Source of the DNA: Cephalopachus bancanus
Lineage: Eukaryota > Chordata > Mammalia > Primates > Tarsiidae
Reading direction: 5' to 3'
Length of the DNA: 64,000 bases
NCBI GenBank assembly: GCA_027257055.1
Contig: JAPVLO010000625.1
Location: forward strand, 310,001 to 374,000
Shown: piece after piece, positions 1 through 10,827 of the stretch
Layout: every line of letters begins with the position of its first letter
Numbering within the stretch: the stretch's first letter is position 1
Position numbers and translations under genes: made by a program
The notes under the pieces: generated by a model
What the model was told of the DNA's origin: nothing
The model's input: only the letters and a program-made list of their open reading frames with translations
The model's database searches: none

Positions 1-2833
1 CAAACGTGTAGATGTTTGGCCAAATGAATGCTGTTAATAATATGTAAAATTCTTTGATTAAACATTTATTACTTAAACTACTTCCATTTTGTCTCATTAC
101 ATTGTAGACTTTGTTTTAACCAAGTCTGGAAGCTGATTTTCTTCAAACTAAATCCCTCCAATGTGATGGGATCAATTTGGTTCTTATATATGATTGATTA
201 GTGCCTAACATTTTTACACGAGTTCACTTACTGAGCCTTTTAGACCCCAGTGGTAAACCCAAAAACACTGCATGACAGTGTTAAAACATTATAACCTCAA
301 TGCTCATTTTCTTTTCATCACAGCAGGAGAAAAATGGTATGGTTTTTCCTTGAAATCTGATAGGAACACACAAAACAAGAACTTTAAGAGATGTTTTGTA
401 AAATTACTTAAGGAAAGAATTTTTATGCCATGTAAATAAAACTGCCTGTTTCTCTGTCCCTTTTTTATTCTTCCCTTATCAGTTCCCAAAGCACATTTGC
501 CCCTCCAAGCACATACACGAGCTCCTGGCCACAGCTGCACCTCATGGCGTCTGCTTGTAATAATCGCTTGAGTCATACTGTTCGTGCCTTGCATTGTACA
601 GGTCTGAAGCTTAACGACCAGTGCCCATATGTGAATTGTTCCTTAAATGTTGCTGTTTATTACAGCCACTGATCTCATTTTTGTTCTCAAATATTTGTCA
701 CTTACCTGTTATGAACTCAAATCTGAGACTTATTAAAATTTGGTCATAATTTTGAAAGTTATAGTTAGTATATCTCTGAAGAGTAAAATCTTGGATTCTA
801 AATATCAAATGATAATACAAACTTTAGGGGTGTTTTTAAGGCTGAAATAGGGAAAAATTTTCATGTGCTCGGCTCTTAGGCTAAGTAGCAGTTTCAGCAC
901 TGTGCTACAGACATAATTACTCATTCTCCTTAGCAGCATTGTATTGCTTTGTCAGTTGTTATAACTTTCTCACCAGAATAGTATATTTATTTCTAGAAAG
1001 ACAAAAGTGCTGTCTCTCGGCTACATTGTAAATCTTTAGGAACTGGTAGTAGTCATAGTTCTTAAAGAAAGGTGAGCTAGAGTCATTTCCTCAGCTCTCG
1101 GTTCCACTTATAGACTGATAGGTAGCTGACAGACTGAGTGGTGACTGAACTTTTGAAGGAATTCCCCTTAGTCTTTGAAACTGCAATTTGATGACACTCT
1201 TGATCAGGCTGTCTGTCATCTCTTAGCCACCTGTCTCATCCCATTCAGTATTTATTGTCCCGAGGCCCAGCTTGCATGAAGCTGCAGTTTACAACAGGCT
1301 GAGCATAGATACATGAAAGAGTGAACAGAGCCACAGCATAATTGTTGGGAGAGACAGTCTATTCTCTTGGGCCTCTTGGCACCCACATGCCTTGCTGGGT
1401 GTGGCAAGATTGCAAGGCCCTGCTGACAGTTTCACCTGCGCTGTCTCGGCAGTGGCATAACCAGCAACCCTTGAAGACAAGGAGCTTAACTGCTTGCTGT
1501 AAGAGTAGAGGGCTCCTCACGCTATGTGTTCAGCTGAGCTGCAACACAAACCCACTGTGCATTTGTGTCCATTCAGGCCTCCGCACTGTCCCTGTGGAAC
1601 TGGAAACAAGGGCACTGGTGCCAATGTGCTGGTGTTCATTCTGTATGCTGTGCCATGGGCGATAGTCCTGTGCCTCTCACCCAGAGTCTTGTGTCTTCCG
1701 TCAGCATTCGTGAGACCATGACGGCTAACTTACTGGTGTGTAAGTAGGGGAAAATGAAATCCTAGACCCAATAGTTTTGGCAGCAAGGATGGGATGCTGA
1801 CCTATAGCCATGCTTTTCTGGAAAAGGAACATGGGCTGGTTCTGGAATGTAAGACTCCTTGGGATCTGGTATCAAATGCTCTCCCCTAAGTGATGGGTAT
1901 AAGGTGAGGATTGGGGGAGACTAAGGGTGCCCACTGACCTAGCTATTCGTGAACAGGGGTTGAGCTATGTTTAGGGCCTTGGCCACTAGAGGTGGTATTG
2001 AAACAGGCTGTCCAGAGGGTACCTTACTTGTTACTCCTCAGGCAGAGGAAGGGGACATTTTTATGACTAGGGGTTAGTAATTCCTGTGGCCCTAGCAAAA
2101 AGGAAGTGTGTCTATTGCTGCTGAATCAAGAAGTCCCAGACACAAAATAAATGGTATTAGCAATAAGAACATCTGCAGATGTTAGGTCACTTGGGGGAGC
2201 CTCTAGCAGTTGCAGTGTTCGAGGGCGAAAGTGAATGCAAGGCCTTGCCTAAAAATGCAGAGCGTCATGCTCACCTCTCCGGCCCCTGCCATAGGTGGTT
2301 TAGCCAGCAACGAGGACAAGGAGTGACTGCAGGAGTGACAGAAGGTACCAAAGACTTCGGGGTAAAGGATGGTGCTGTACATGGGAGAAGAAAGGGGTAA
2401 AATATGGTGCTGTACATGGGTCCTTGTTCTCTCTGGATGCTGAGAGGTGTCACCACTGCCACAAGAGAGGTAGTCAGGGTTCAGGCCCTGATCCTGGAGC
2501 AACAGTCTAAAGGAGAAAAATTGGCCGACGATTAGATGTCTTTTCCAGTTGCTCCCATCACAATAGGCTCCCCACCCTCCTGGTGGGTTGTGTGGCCTGG
2601 CACCCATTTGCAATGTGCTGCTCCTGGCTTCACACATTCTCAGCTATGTGGTGTATGGTCTGTGTTTCTGTGGTGGAAAAGGTGTTTGAACATGCTCCAT
2701 AGTGGGGAAGGGAAGCTAACAGAGTCTTGTGGAATTCTCCCTTTCAAAGACTGTCACATGTAGAGGGGTGATAATGGAGTATGTAGATCACTCCCCAAAC
2801 TGTCTCTGACTCTCCCTGGTGGTCCAGCATAAG
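1..2833. other. Unassigned sequence at the left edge
   Basis: No gene is supported. An ATTAAA lies near 57-62 in AT-rich sequence; by human gene order the distal end of ANKIB1 would lie near here, but nothing in the sequence proves it. The short open frames near 1.3-2.6 kb match no protein I know. A 37-bp tandem duplication sits at about 2357-2422. Confidence 0.4.
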
Positions 2834-2962
2834 CAATTTAGACTCCTGGGAGAAAATATTTGCAAACCACATATCTGACAGAGAATTTATATCTATAAGA
2901 TATAAAGAACTCTCAAACCATAATGGTAAAAAGACAAAAACAGAAAGGGAAATCACTGCTTT
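2834..2962 (+). mobile_element. L1 ORF2 fragment
   Basis: The stretch CCTGGGAGAAAATATTTGC with ACATATCTGAC and ATATAAAGAACTC is the standard late ORF2 sequence of L1. It is short and has no tail. Confidence 0.75.
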
Positions 2963-3429
2963 AAAGACTTAGTGACAGTCAACACACTTAGACCTTTTGC
3001 CAGCATGACATTGCCCCGACCTGATGCAGCCACCAAGTACACTGGGGGAAAAGCAGCTATGAATGTACTATACTGTTCTGCTTTTGAAACTGAGTCCTTG
3101 AAAACATGGTGATTTGGTGGTCCAACATCTCGCCTTTGATGTGAGTTAGATCAAACCCGAGCATTAACAAGATGGGAAAGGTCCAACAGGCCTGCTAGTT
3201 CAATAGCAATGATATATTTGAGAGTGCAACTAGCCTCCAGTATCTCAATTTTACCTGAAAAATTATAGCTACTACTTTGGGGAAAATTTGTGCCCAACTT
3301 CACCACCTGAAGCAAAGCCTCCAGCTTACTGGAGCAGGAGGAAGATCTCAGGTCCAGAATGCCTGTGCTTAGCTCTATTGCTTGGCAGCAATTTGCGCCT
3401 AATCCCAGCAAGATTTTTCTTATAACTAT

Positions 3430-4985
3430 ATATAACATAATTTTTAAATTGTATGGAATGACAAAGGAACTAGAGTAGCTAAAACAATTTTGAAAAAGAA
3501 AAATTAAAGACTCATTCTACTCAAGACTATGATAACCGAGACAGCGTGCTACTGATGGAGGGACAGACACCGAGATCTGTGGAAAAGGACACAGAGCCGG
3601 AAACAGCTCCACACAGATATCAGCCGATTTTCGCAAAGGTGCGAAAGGCAAAAGTATGAATCTCCACCTCGCACCTTAAAGAAAACTATAGATGGATCAT
3701 AGATTTTTAAAGTGCAAACGATTAATACAATCTGAAAAGAAACCAGAGTGTGGATCATAGATTTAAATATAAAATACAAAACTTAGAGGAAAAAAAAAAA
3801 AAAGACATTCTTTGGGATCTAGGCTAAGCAAAGTCTTTTTTTTTTATCCTCGACACCAAAAACATGATTCATAAAAGAAAAAACTGATAAATTGAACTTT
3901 ATCAAAATTTGAAAATTTGCTCCGTGAAAGACCCGATGAAGATGAAAAGACAAGCTACAGCCTGGGAGAAAATATTTGCAAGCCACATATCTGACAAAGA
4001 ACTTGTATCTAGAAGATATAAAGAACTTGCAAACCATAATAGTAAAAACACAAATAATCCAATTTTTTTTCTTTAAAAAAAAGGACAAAAAACGTGATGA
4101 GATATTTCACCAAAGAAGATAAATGACTAACACATGAAAAGATGTTCAACATCACTATCCATCTGGGAAATACAAATTAAAATCATGATAAGACCCACCA
4201 CCCTCCTATTAGAATGACTAAAATAAAGATTAGTGTCAACACCAAATGCTCACAGGGATGTAGAAAATTGGATGGCTCATACACTTCTTCTGGGAATATA
4301 AAATGGAACAGCCACCCTGGAAAATAATTCTAAGCATATACTTATCATATGACCCAACACTTGCACTCCTGGCACTTATCACAGACAGATGAAAACTTAT
4401 GTTCACACAAGAACTTGTACACGTTTGTTCATAGCAACTATATGTAATAGCCAAAAACTGGAATCCACCAAAATGTCCTATACTAGATGAGTAGTTAGCT
4501 ATAGTACATCTGTGCATTAGAATACATCTCAGAAATAAAAAAGAATGAACTATTGATAGACACAATTTGCATGGATCTCAAAGGCATTATGCTGAGTGAA
4601 AAAAAGGCAATCTCAAAAATGTCACATGTATTATTCCACCTATATAACATTTTTGAAATGACAAAATAAGAAATGGAAACAATTGAATGTTGGCCAGGGC
4701 TTAAGAATGGTGGGGGACAGGGAGGAGTGTATGTGTGTGAGTGTGTGTATGTGTGAGAGAGAGAGAGAGAGACTTTTATTGTGATGGAATAGTTTGTATC
4801 AGTGGTGGCTGCATGAATCTACACATGATAAAACTCCATAGAAATATACATACACACTTACTGGTGTCAATTTCCTGGTTTGATAGTGCACATTATATGA
4901 AAGGTAGTTATTGGAGAAGACTCGGTAAAAGATACACAGGGCCCTACTGTCTTAGCAACTTTCTGTGAATCTACTTGAATTACTG
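3430..4985 (+). mobile_element. Old L1, ORF2 C-terminal part and 3' end
   Basis: L1 ORF2 landmarks appear in order: TGGAATGACAAAGGA, the second copy of GGGAGAAAATATTTGC, the CACATGAAAAGATGTTCAAC block, and GAATGTTGGCCAGGGC near the end. The frame is full of stops. A TG/AG microsatellite lies inside at 4725-4772. Confidence 0.8.
4725..4772. repeat. TG/AG microsatellite
   Basis: An impure (TG)n run passes into eight AG units. Confidence 0.85.
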
Positions 4986-5045
4986 AATTGTTTTCAATTA
5001 TTTCTATTCAATTATTGAATTATTTTAAAATTAATTTTTTTTTTC

Positions 5046-7419
5046 AAAAAACAGATGGTAGACCAAATTTGGTAACCTGACTAGTTTGCTGACCCCTGCT
5101 TTAGAGCAAATCCATTAAATCAAAGGTTATTTTAGTGCATTGTGAGCTATCAGCGTTGCTACAACTTGAAAGCCATTGACTATAACCTTAACTGTTGAGT
5201 CATTTGTTTCAAAAACTTTGATTAAGCAAAGATGTTAAAACTCCATTTTTTCTTGATAGCAATGTCGAATATGTGCCATGACATTTTGGCCATTGACATT
5301 ATTTGAGCTTATGAGTGCCAAGTGGCATATTAATTTTAAAAAGAACACAAATGACTGTGCCCTAGCCTTTACCCTGAATAGTTTTACCAAGGTCCATTTA
5401 TGTGTAGATAAGATATGCTCAACAAACTGTGCCTAGAGCTAAATGAGGGAGTACTCATTGGAAAAAATAGAACAAACGTTACAGGTAAACTACAGGTAGA
5501 CCATGCATTTGTGGGCATTATAGAAAGTATAACCTAAGGTCTTTATGGATTCTCCTCTCTTTTCCTGGCCGATAATCTTTCATTGCCCTTTTATGGACAT
5601 CTTGAGTTGACTTATAAATGTGCTACATGTTGGTGGATTTTGGACCATTGCTGAAAGGTTTTCAAATTGTGAACTCTTTTCAAACAACGAATTTCAAATA
5701 TGGAGAATAAATTAATCTACTTATTTGATAGACTGACCCTAAGAGGTGTATTTTGCTCAGAGCCTTAACTAAAGGCAGATGTCAAAAGATTGTCATGGAA
5801 GCATTAGAACTACTTTTAATCAAGTCACCACTGCTATGTAATGACTCCCACAATAGGTTTGCACAGTACACTACATGTTATTGGGAACACTGCTGAGACA
5901 ACAGAAGTGCTTAATGCCGTGCTGGGACAGCAAAAATCTAAGACATCAATTGGCCTGTTGTATGTCCCTTGGTACTGTATACGTGTGAAGTTTTCCTTGA
6001 TGCCAAGGAGAATGTGCAGAACCTCAAGCTTCCTGCTTTAATTTGCCCTCTTGTATGGAATTAATTCACTGTGACTTCAGGACCAGAGCCTTTGTCAGGC
6101 GTACACACAGAAAGGTTTGTTAAGATATCCAAACCCATGGAGTGTTGGAGGGTCCTCCCAGAATTGTTGCTGAGTCCTTTTCTCTTCTACATGCTCACAT
6201 TTCAGAGGTAAAGCCCGTCTCCCAGGACTTTGCTTGTAGTAATAAGAGATTATAGATACAATATGAAATACTGCTAAAGTACAGTCCCCTTTAAGAGTTA
6301 CCATAACCAGAAAGTGGTGGAGACGATCTGAACAGGAATCAAAAAGTCAGGTGTCTGCGACTGTGAATAGTGCTCAGACTTACATTCAAATGTCTTGCTT
6401 GAGATCTGTACATTCTGTTAAACCACTGACTTGTTTTCCCAGTACTTCTGATAATGAAGAGAGGAGTGAATACAGTTCTTTCTGGCTGACTCCCTCCTGC
6501 ATAGTCCATAGAAGCCGGAGAAACCCCCTCCAGTGTTCTCTAATCCCCAGTCGCCCCACACAGGCTCTGCAGAACCCGTTCCTCCCTGCTTCCTCTTGAA
6601 GGTCTTCTTGCCTTGTGGAAGAAAAGGGCTCTTGGCCTGTCCAAGGCCATCCCCGCTTCTCTCCCTCCTCCATAGTTTTTCCCAGTTTCTTCATTTCCTT
6701 CTGCCTTCAAATATGCCCAAATTTTCTCCCTCCCAGAAGGTGAAAAGCAAAAGCACAACTTTTGTCTTTCCCAACTGCTTCTTTCCTTCCTGCAGGCGAG
6801 CTCTGCAGCTATCTCTCGGGGTCTGGCCTCTGCCACAATAACCATTCCTGACTCCATGAAGTCTGGACTAACTCCTCCCTGCCCTTCAGAATCAGTGATC
6901 TGGCTGTTGTCAAATCCACTGCCCTTGTTCCTGCCTTGACCTTTTGGTATCAATTAAAGGAACAACCTCGTGTATTCTCAAGTACCTGGGCCCACAACCC
7001 TGAGTTACAGCTCTACTTCCCCAACACCTTTCTGAAAGTCAGCTAGCCCCTATGTCATGTTCTCGCCATTCTCATCTCTAACTGCGGACATTCCAGAGTG
7101 TGGTCTTTGGCCTCTCTTTCCTTTTGTCTCATTCCTGGCGCTTTCATCTGTTCTCACAGCCCCAGTTCTTACCAAATTGAGATGGCCCCCAGTTCTTTAT
7201 CTCTAGCCATGAGCTGCAGTTTGCAAAACTCTGCCAAGTTGACATTTCCTCTATTCCTCATATTGAAAATACCTAAACCTACATTCATCACCTTGCTTCA
7301 CAACTTCCCCAAGCCATTTCCTCCTCTCATAAAATGTCCTTATTTTAGTGATAGTTACCTAAAACCTGGAACATCCCTAACTACCCCAATTCCCAGTGAC
7401 CCCTTAGTCCATAAGTTGC
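5046..7419. other. Intergenic, no gene seen
   Basis: GTTTGCTGACCCCTGCTTTAG (5081-5101) looks like the end of an old hAT element. The pyrimidine-rich stretch 6.5-7.4 kb may be L2-derived. No splice-flanked coding exon is recognised. Confidence 0.4.
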
Positions 7420-7987
7420 CTTAGGATACCACCCAAAACAAGCTAACCCATGGGGAAGCCTCAGCTAGAATTCAGAACCCCTGGGAGCATTTGGGAGTAT
7501 GGCTCATCCACCTGCACCCCAGCAACTCCAGTAGTTCAACATCCACACACACATGCGCACACCAAAATTTAATTTCCTTCTCCAGCTATTTGGTGTCGGT
7601 TAGACTTTCCTTAGTCTACAAGAGTTTTCACTCTGCCTCAAATGAGAACAGAAACACAAACATATTTCTGCACGGAAACAAACGATGCCTAAAACAGGCC
7701 ACAAGAGACACAACAGCAAGCATCAATGCACAAAGAGTGAAAACACAGAAATAAAGAGAAATGAGCAGACATCAATTCCTTTTACAATAGAAGAACAAAA
7801 AACAGAAATGCATATACTTAACCTCCTGGGGTGAATTTTTCTAACATTTGAAAGATACAACATAATTCCAACAACAACAATAAAAAGGAAGCAAAATGTG
7901 GATCGTTTTCAAGCTTGGTGATAATATACTGGGTTTGTACACCATCCTCTATACTCCTGGATATGTTTGGAAATTTTCAAAGTAAAA
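7420..7987 (+). repeat. 0.57-kb direct repeat, copy 1
   Basis: The segment from CTTAGGATACCACCC to TTTCAAAGTAAA recurs in the same orientation at 11379-11948, with roughly nine of ten positions identical by eye and a few small indels. Both copies end in a stretch resembling an old L1 3' end. The right edge of this copy abuts a 5'-truncated MER1-type element. I do not recognise the unit: it could be a mobile element family or a local duplication. Confidence 0.85.
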
Positions 7988-7989
7988 AT

Positions 7990-8880
7990 CGCCTTATCTC
8001 CACCTGCTGTCAGATCAACAGCACTTTAGATTCTTATAGGAGCACAAACCCTATTGTGCACTGCACATGCGTGGGATCTAGTTGCACACTCCTTGTGAGA
8101 GTTTAACGACTGATTATTTGAGGTGAAGCTGAGTGAAGCAGTGATACTAGTGCTGGGGAGCAGCTGCAAATACAGATTAGCATGAGCAATGAGGTTTTAC
8201 TGCACAGAGTTCATCATAAATCAATTACATGCAGACTCATATCAAAAACCCTGTCAGTGGCTGGGCGCAGTGGCTTATACCTAAAATCCCAGCACTTTGG
8301 GAGGCCGAGGTGAGAGGATTGCCTGAGCCCACGGGTTCAAGACCAGCCTGGGCAACTTGGAGAAACCTCATCTCTACAATAAATCAAGAAAAATGAGCTG
8401 AGGACGGTGGCGCATGCCTATAGTTCCAGCTAGCTGGAAGGTTGCGGCAGGCGGATTGCCTGAGCCCAGCAGGTTGAGGCTGTGGTGGCCCTGAGTGTGC
8501 CACTGTACTCCAGCCTGAGCAACAGAGTGAGACTCCAACTCAAAAGGAAAGAAATTCTGTCAGTGAGTGGCAAGTGAGTTGATGCACTTCAGTTGCACAG
8601 CTGCATCTGGCGGCAGGCTTTAAGTCCAAATCCAACACTTACTTTACTTAACGCATGGCCTGCCCATATTTTATCTACCATTTTATCCATGCCTCTTTTT
8701 TATGATGAGTTGTGTAATTATTTCATTATATATTACAATGTAATAACAAAAGAAATGAAGCACACAATAAATACTATGCACTTGAATCAACCCCAAACCA
8801 CCCTCCCCCCAGGCCCAGTCCATGGAAAAGTTGTCTTCCATGAAACCAGTCCCTGACGCCAAAAAGGTTGAGGGCCACTG
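7990..8880. mobile_element. MER1-type hAT DNA transposon remnant, split by an Alu
   Basis: The left part has CTGTCAGATCAACAGC, TTCTTATAGGAGCAC and CATGCGTGGGATCTAG; the right part has GAATCAACCCCAAACCACC, GGAAAAGTTGTCTTCC and CCAAAAAGGTTGAGGG. These are landmarks of the MER1 (Charlie3-derived) family. Its first hundred or so bases are missing, and an Alu at 8259-8556 interrupts it. Confidence 0.75.
8259..8556 (+). mobile_element. Alu
   Basis: Complete dimer flanked by CTGTCAGTG duplications (8251-8259 and 8557-8565), inserted in the MER1-type element. Confidence 0.93.
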
Positions 8881-8934
8881 CCTTAGTTCATTATCTTCGT
8901 TATATTCAATTGGCTCATTCTTCCCCATTTATCA

Positions 8935-9330
8935 CCCTAGCTCTGTCCTTTAGTGCTTAAGCCTGGGTTATTGCATTAGCCCTTGTGCAGACCTTTCTCT
9001 CTCCAACATCTCTCTTGTCCACCCTAATCCACTCACCATGACCAGACTAATTTTCCCCATCAATACCTCCACCATGACACTGTAATCAAATCCTTGTGCC
9101 TGCAAGATAAAATTGGAAACCCTTTGCCTGATATTTGAGATCCATTATCTGGCACAACCATTCCTCTACATGAATCTTTCTGCCTCCCTCCCCAGACCAT
9201 GGGAAGCACACCAGGAGCAGGTCTGCTTGATGCTTTGTTCATACTGCAGCCAGGACACATTCTTCCAGCTGGGCAAGAGCCAAGACTGGCTGGCCTAGGA
9301 CTTGGAATTAGAAATAGGAGAGGCAGGAAT
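8935..9330 (+). mobile_element. L2-like LINE fragment
   Basis: Pyrimidine-rich text with words typical of L2 3' regions: CTGGGTTATTGCATTAGCCC, AATCCTTGTGCC, TTTGCCTGATATTTGAGATCC. Old and diverged. Confidence 0.5.
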
Positions 9331-9357
9331 GTTGACATAGGTTCATTTGGTTTTTTG

Positions 9358-9644
9358 TTTTTTTTTTTTTTTGAGTCAGAGTCTCACTGTCGCCCAGACT
9401 GGAGTGCAGTGGCCGCTCCCGGCCACCGCAGCCTCTCCTGCTGGGCTCCGGCGATCCTTCCGCCTCAGCCTTCCGAGTAGCCGGAATTACAGGCATGAGC
9501 TACCACGCCCGGCTGATTTTTTGATTTATTGTAGAGATGAGGTCTCGCTGCCCAGGCAGGTCTCGAACCCGCGGGCTCAGGTAATCCACTCATCTCAGCC
9601 TCCCAAAGGCGCGGGATTACAGGCTGAGCCACCGAGCCCAGCTG
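9358..9644 (-). mobile_element. Alu
   Basis: Full-length, of the main lineage here (CGGCCACCGCAGCC, ACCCGCGGGCTCAGG), with a T-run at its left end. Confidence 0.93.
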
Positions 9645-10074
9645 GATGATTTTGAAAGTGCAAGCTTACAGTTGAGTAAAGTTTTTCCTCATGAAGCATC
9701 TCACACCAGCAAGGGGTGAGACTCCAGGAGGGATATGATTATCAGTACAGCCTGTGGCCTTCAGGAATAGAATCAAACTGGTTGTATGAGATATGTAAGT
9801 AAATAATTCAATTCAAAATGGTGTGGAACTTGTTTAATGGGTCTAGAGCTCCAGTTTTGCAAGATGCAAAAGTTCTGGAGGCTGGTTGTGCTTAATGCTT
9901 CTACTAAACTGGACATTTAAAAATGGTCACCATAGTAGATTTTATGCTATACATATTTTAACACAATTTAAAATAAAAATTAAATGTAAAACATTGTGGG
10001 GCTCAAAAGGAGCCCCAAGACCATCAGTGGAGGTGGTTACTGAGTTGAGCCCAGAAATATAGGTGGGACAGTCA

Positions 10075-10175
10075 CAATAGCACCTCTCTCCGTTCTGAGC
10101 CTTTCATGTACATTAACTTGGCTAATCTTCACTGAACCCTATCAGGTAGATTTCATTATCTTTTCCAGTCTGACT
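10075..10175 (-). mobile_element. MIR fragment
   Basis: The words TTTCATGTACATTAACTTGGC and CCTATCAGGTAG match the middle of a reversed MIR. Confidence 0.5.
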
Positions 10176-10309
10176 CTGGAACCCAAGAGAAAAGCAGAAT
10201 GCTTTGGTTTACCTCACTACTTAAAAAAAAAAAACAGATTCTAAAATATTCCAAAAAATGTCCAAATCAAGAGAAGAGAAATAAGTAAATGTCGTTTTCT
10301 GTATTCAAT

Positions 10310-10315
10310 TTTATT
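10310..10315 (-). terminator. TMBIM7: Candidate TMBIM7 poly(A) signal
   Basis: This is the first AATAAA on the minus strand that I see downstream of the stop, about 360 nt beyond it. Its use is inferred from position only. Confidence 0.35.
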
Positions 10316-10677
10316 CATATGGTGAGGTGTTCTTTACAGCTTTAAATTGTGCCCAGAAAAGTTCAACAAAGTAATGACCATTTTACAAATGTTTATAAGT
10401 GTGTAATTATGATACTCATCTTTTGAATTTATAAAAATCAGAAATGTCCTCCAGAAAGTTTCGCCATGTGTCAGTGGAACTAAAAATATAACAGCTACAG
10501 CTACCATTTTCTGAAAACTTGGTTTCAGTTGACCAAAAAAAATGAGCATTCTTAATTGTTTTTTTTTTTTTTTAATAAAAAGGCTTCTGAATTGGTGACT
10601 TCTGCTTGTCTGAGCCTGGTGACACTTCATAGCACCCCTTCTTCCTCTTCTCAACATGGCCATCCTTGGCTGCATGA

Positions 10678-10827
10678 CTAACGGGCCAGTCCAACCAGTT
10701 GCAAAATAAAAATGAAAAGGTTAATGATGTCCAGGTAGATGTTCAGGGCAGCAAAAACATACTCTTCAGGGTCCAGGGAATAATGATGGTGTCCTCCCAC
10801 CATAAGCTGCACGTCCATCACCAAGTA
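10678..10827 (-). CDS. TMBIM7: TMBIM7 coding exon 9 with stop (helix 7)
   Basis: The terminal exon encodes residues 254-302 and TAG. It starts [19 protein letters not shown], and [19 protein letters not shown] follows, the most conserved block of the Lifeguard group. The acceptor is TTTTATTCAAG. The protein ends QLVGLAR. This exon lies between the two direct repeats at 7420-7987 and 11379-11948. Confidence 0.88.
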   Translation of the reverse strand, partial: YLVMDVQLMVGGHHHYSLDPEEYVFAALNIYLDIINLFIFILQLVGLAR

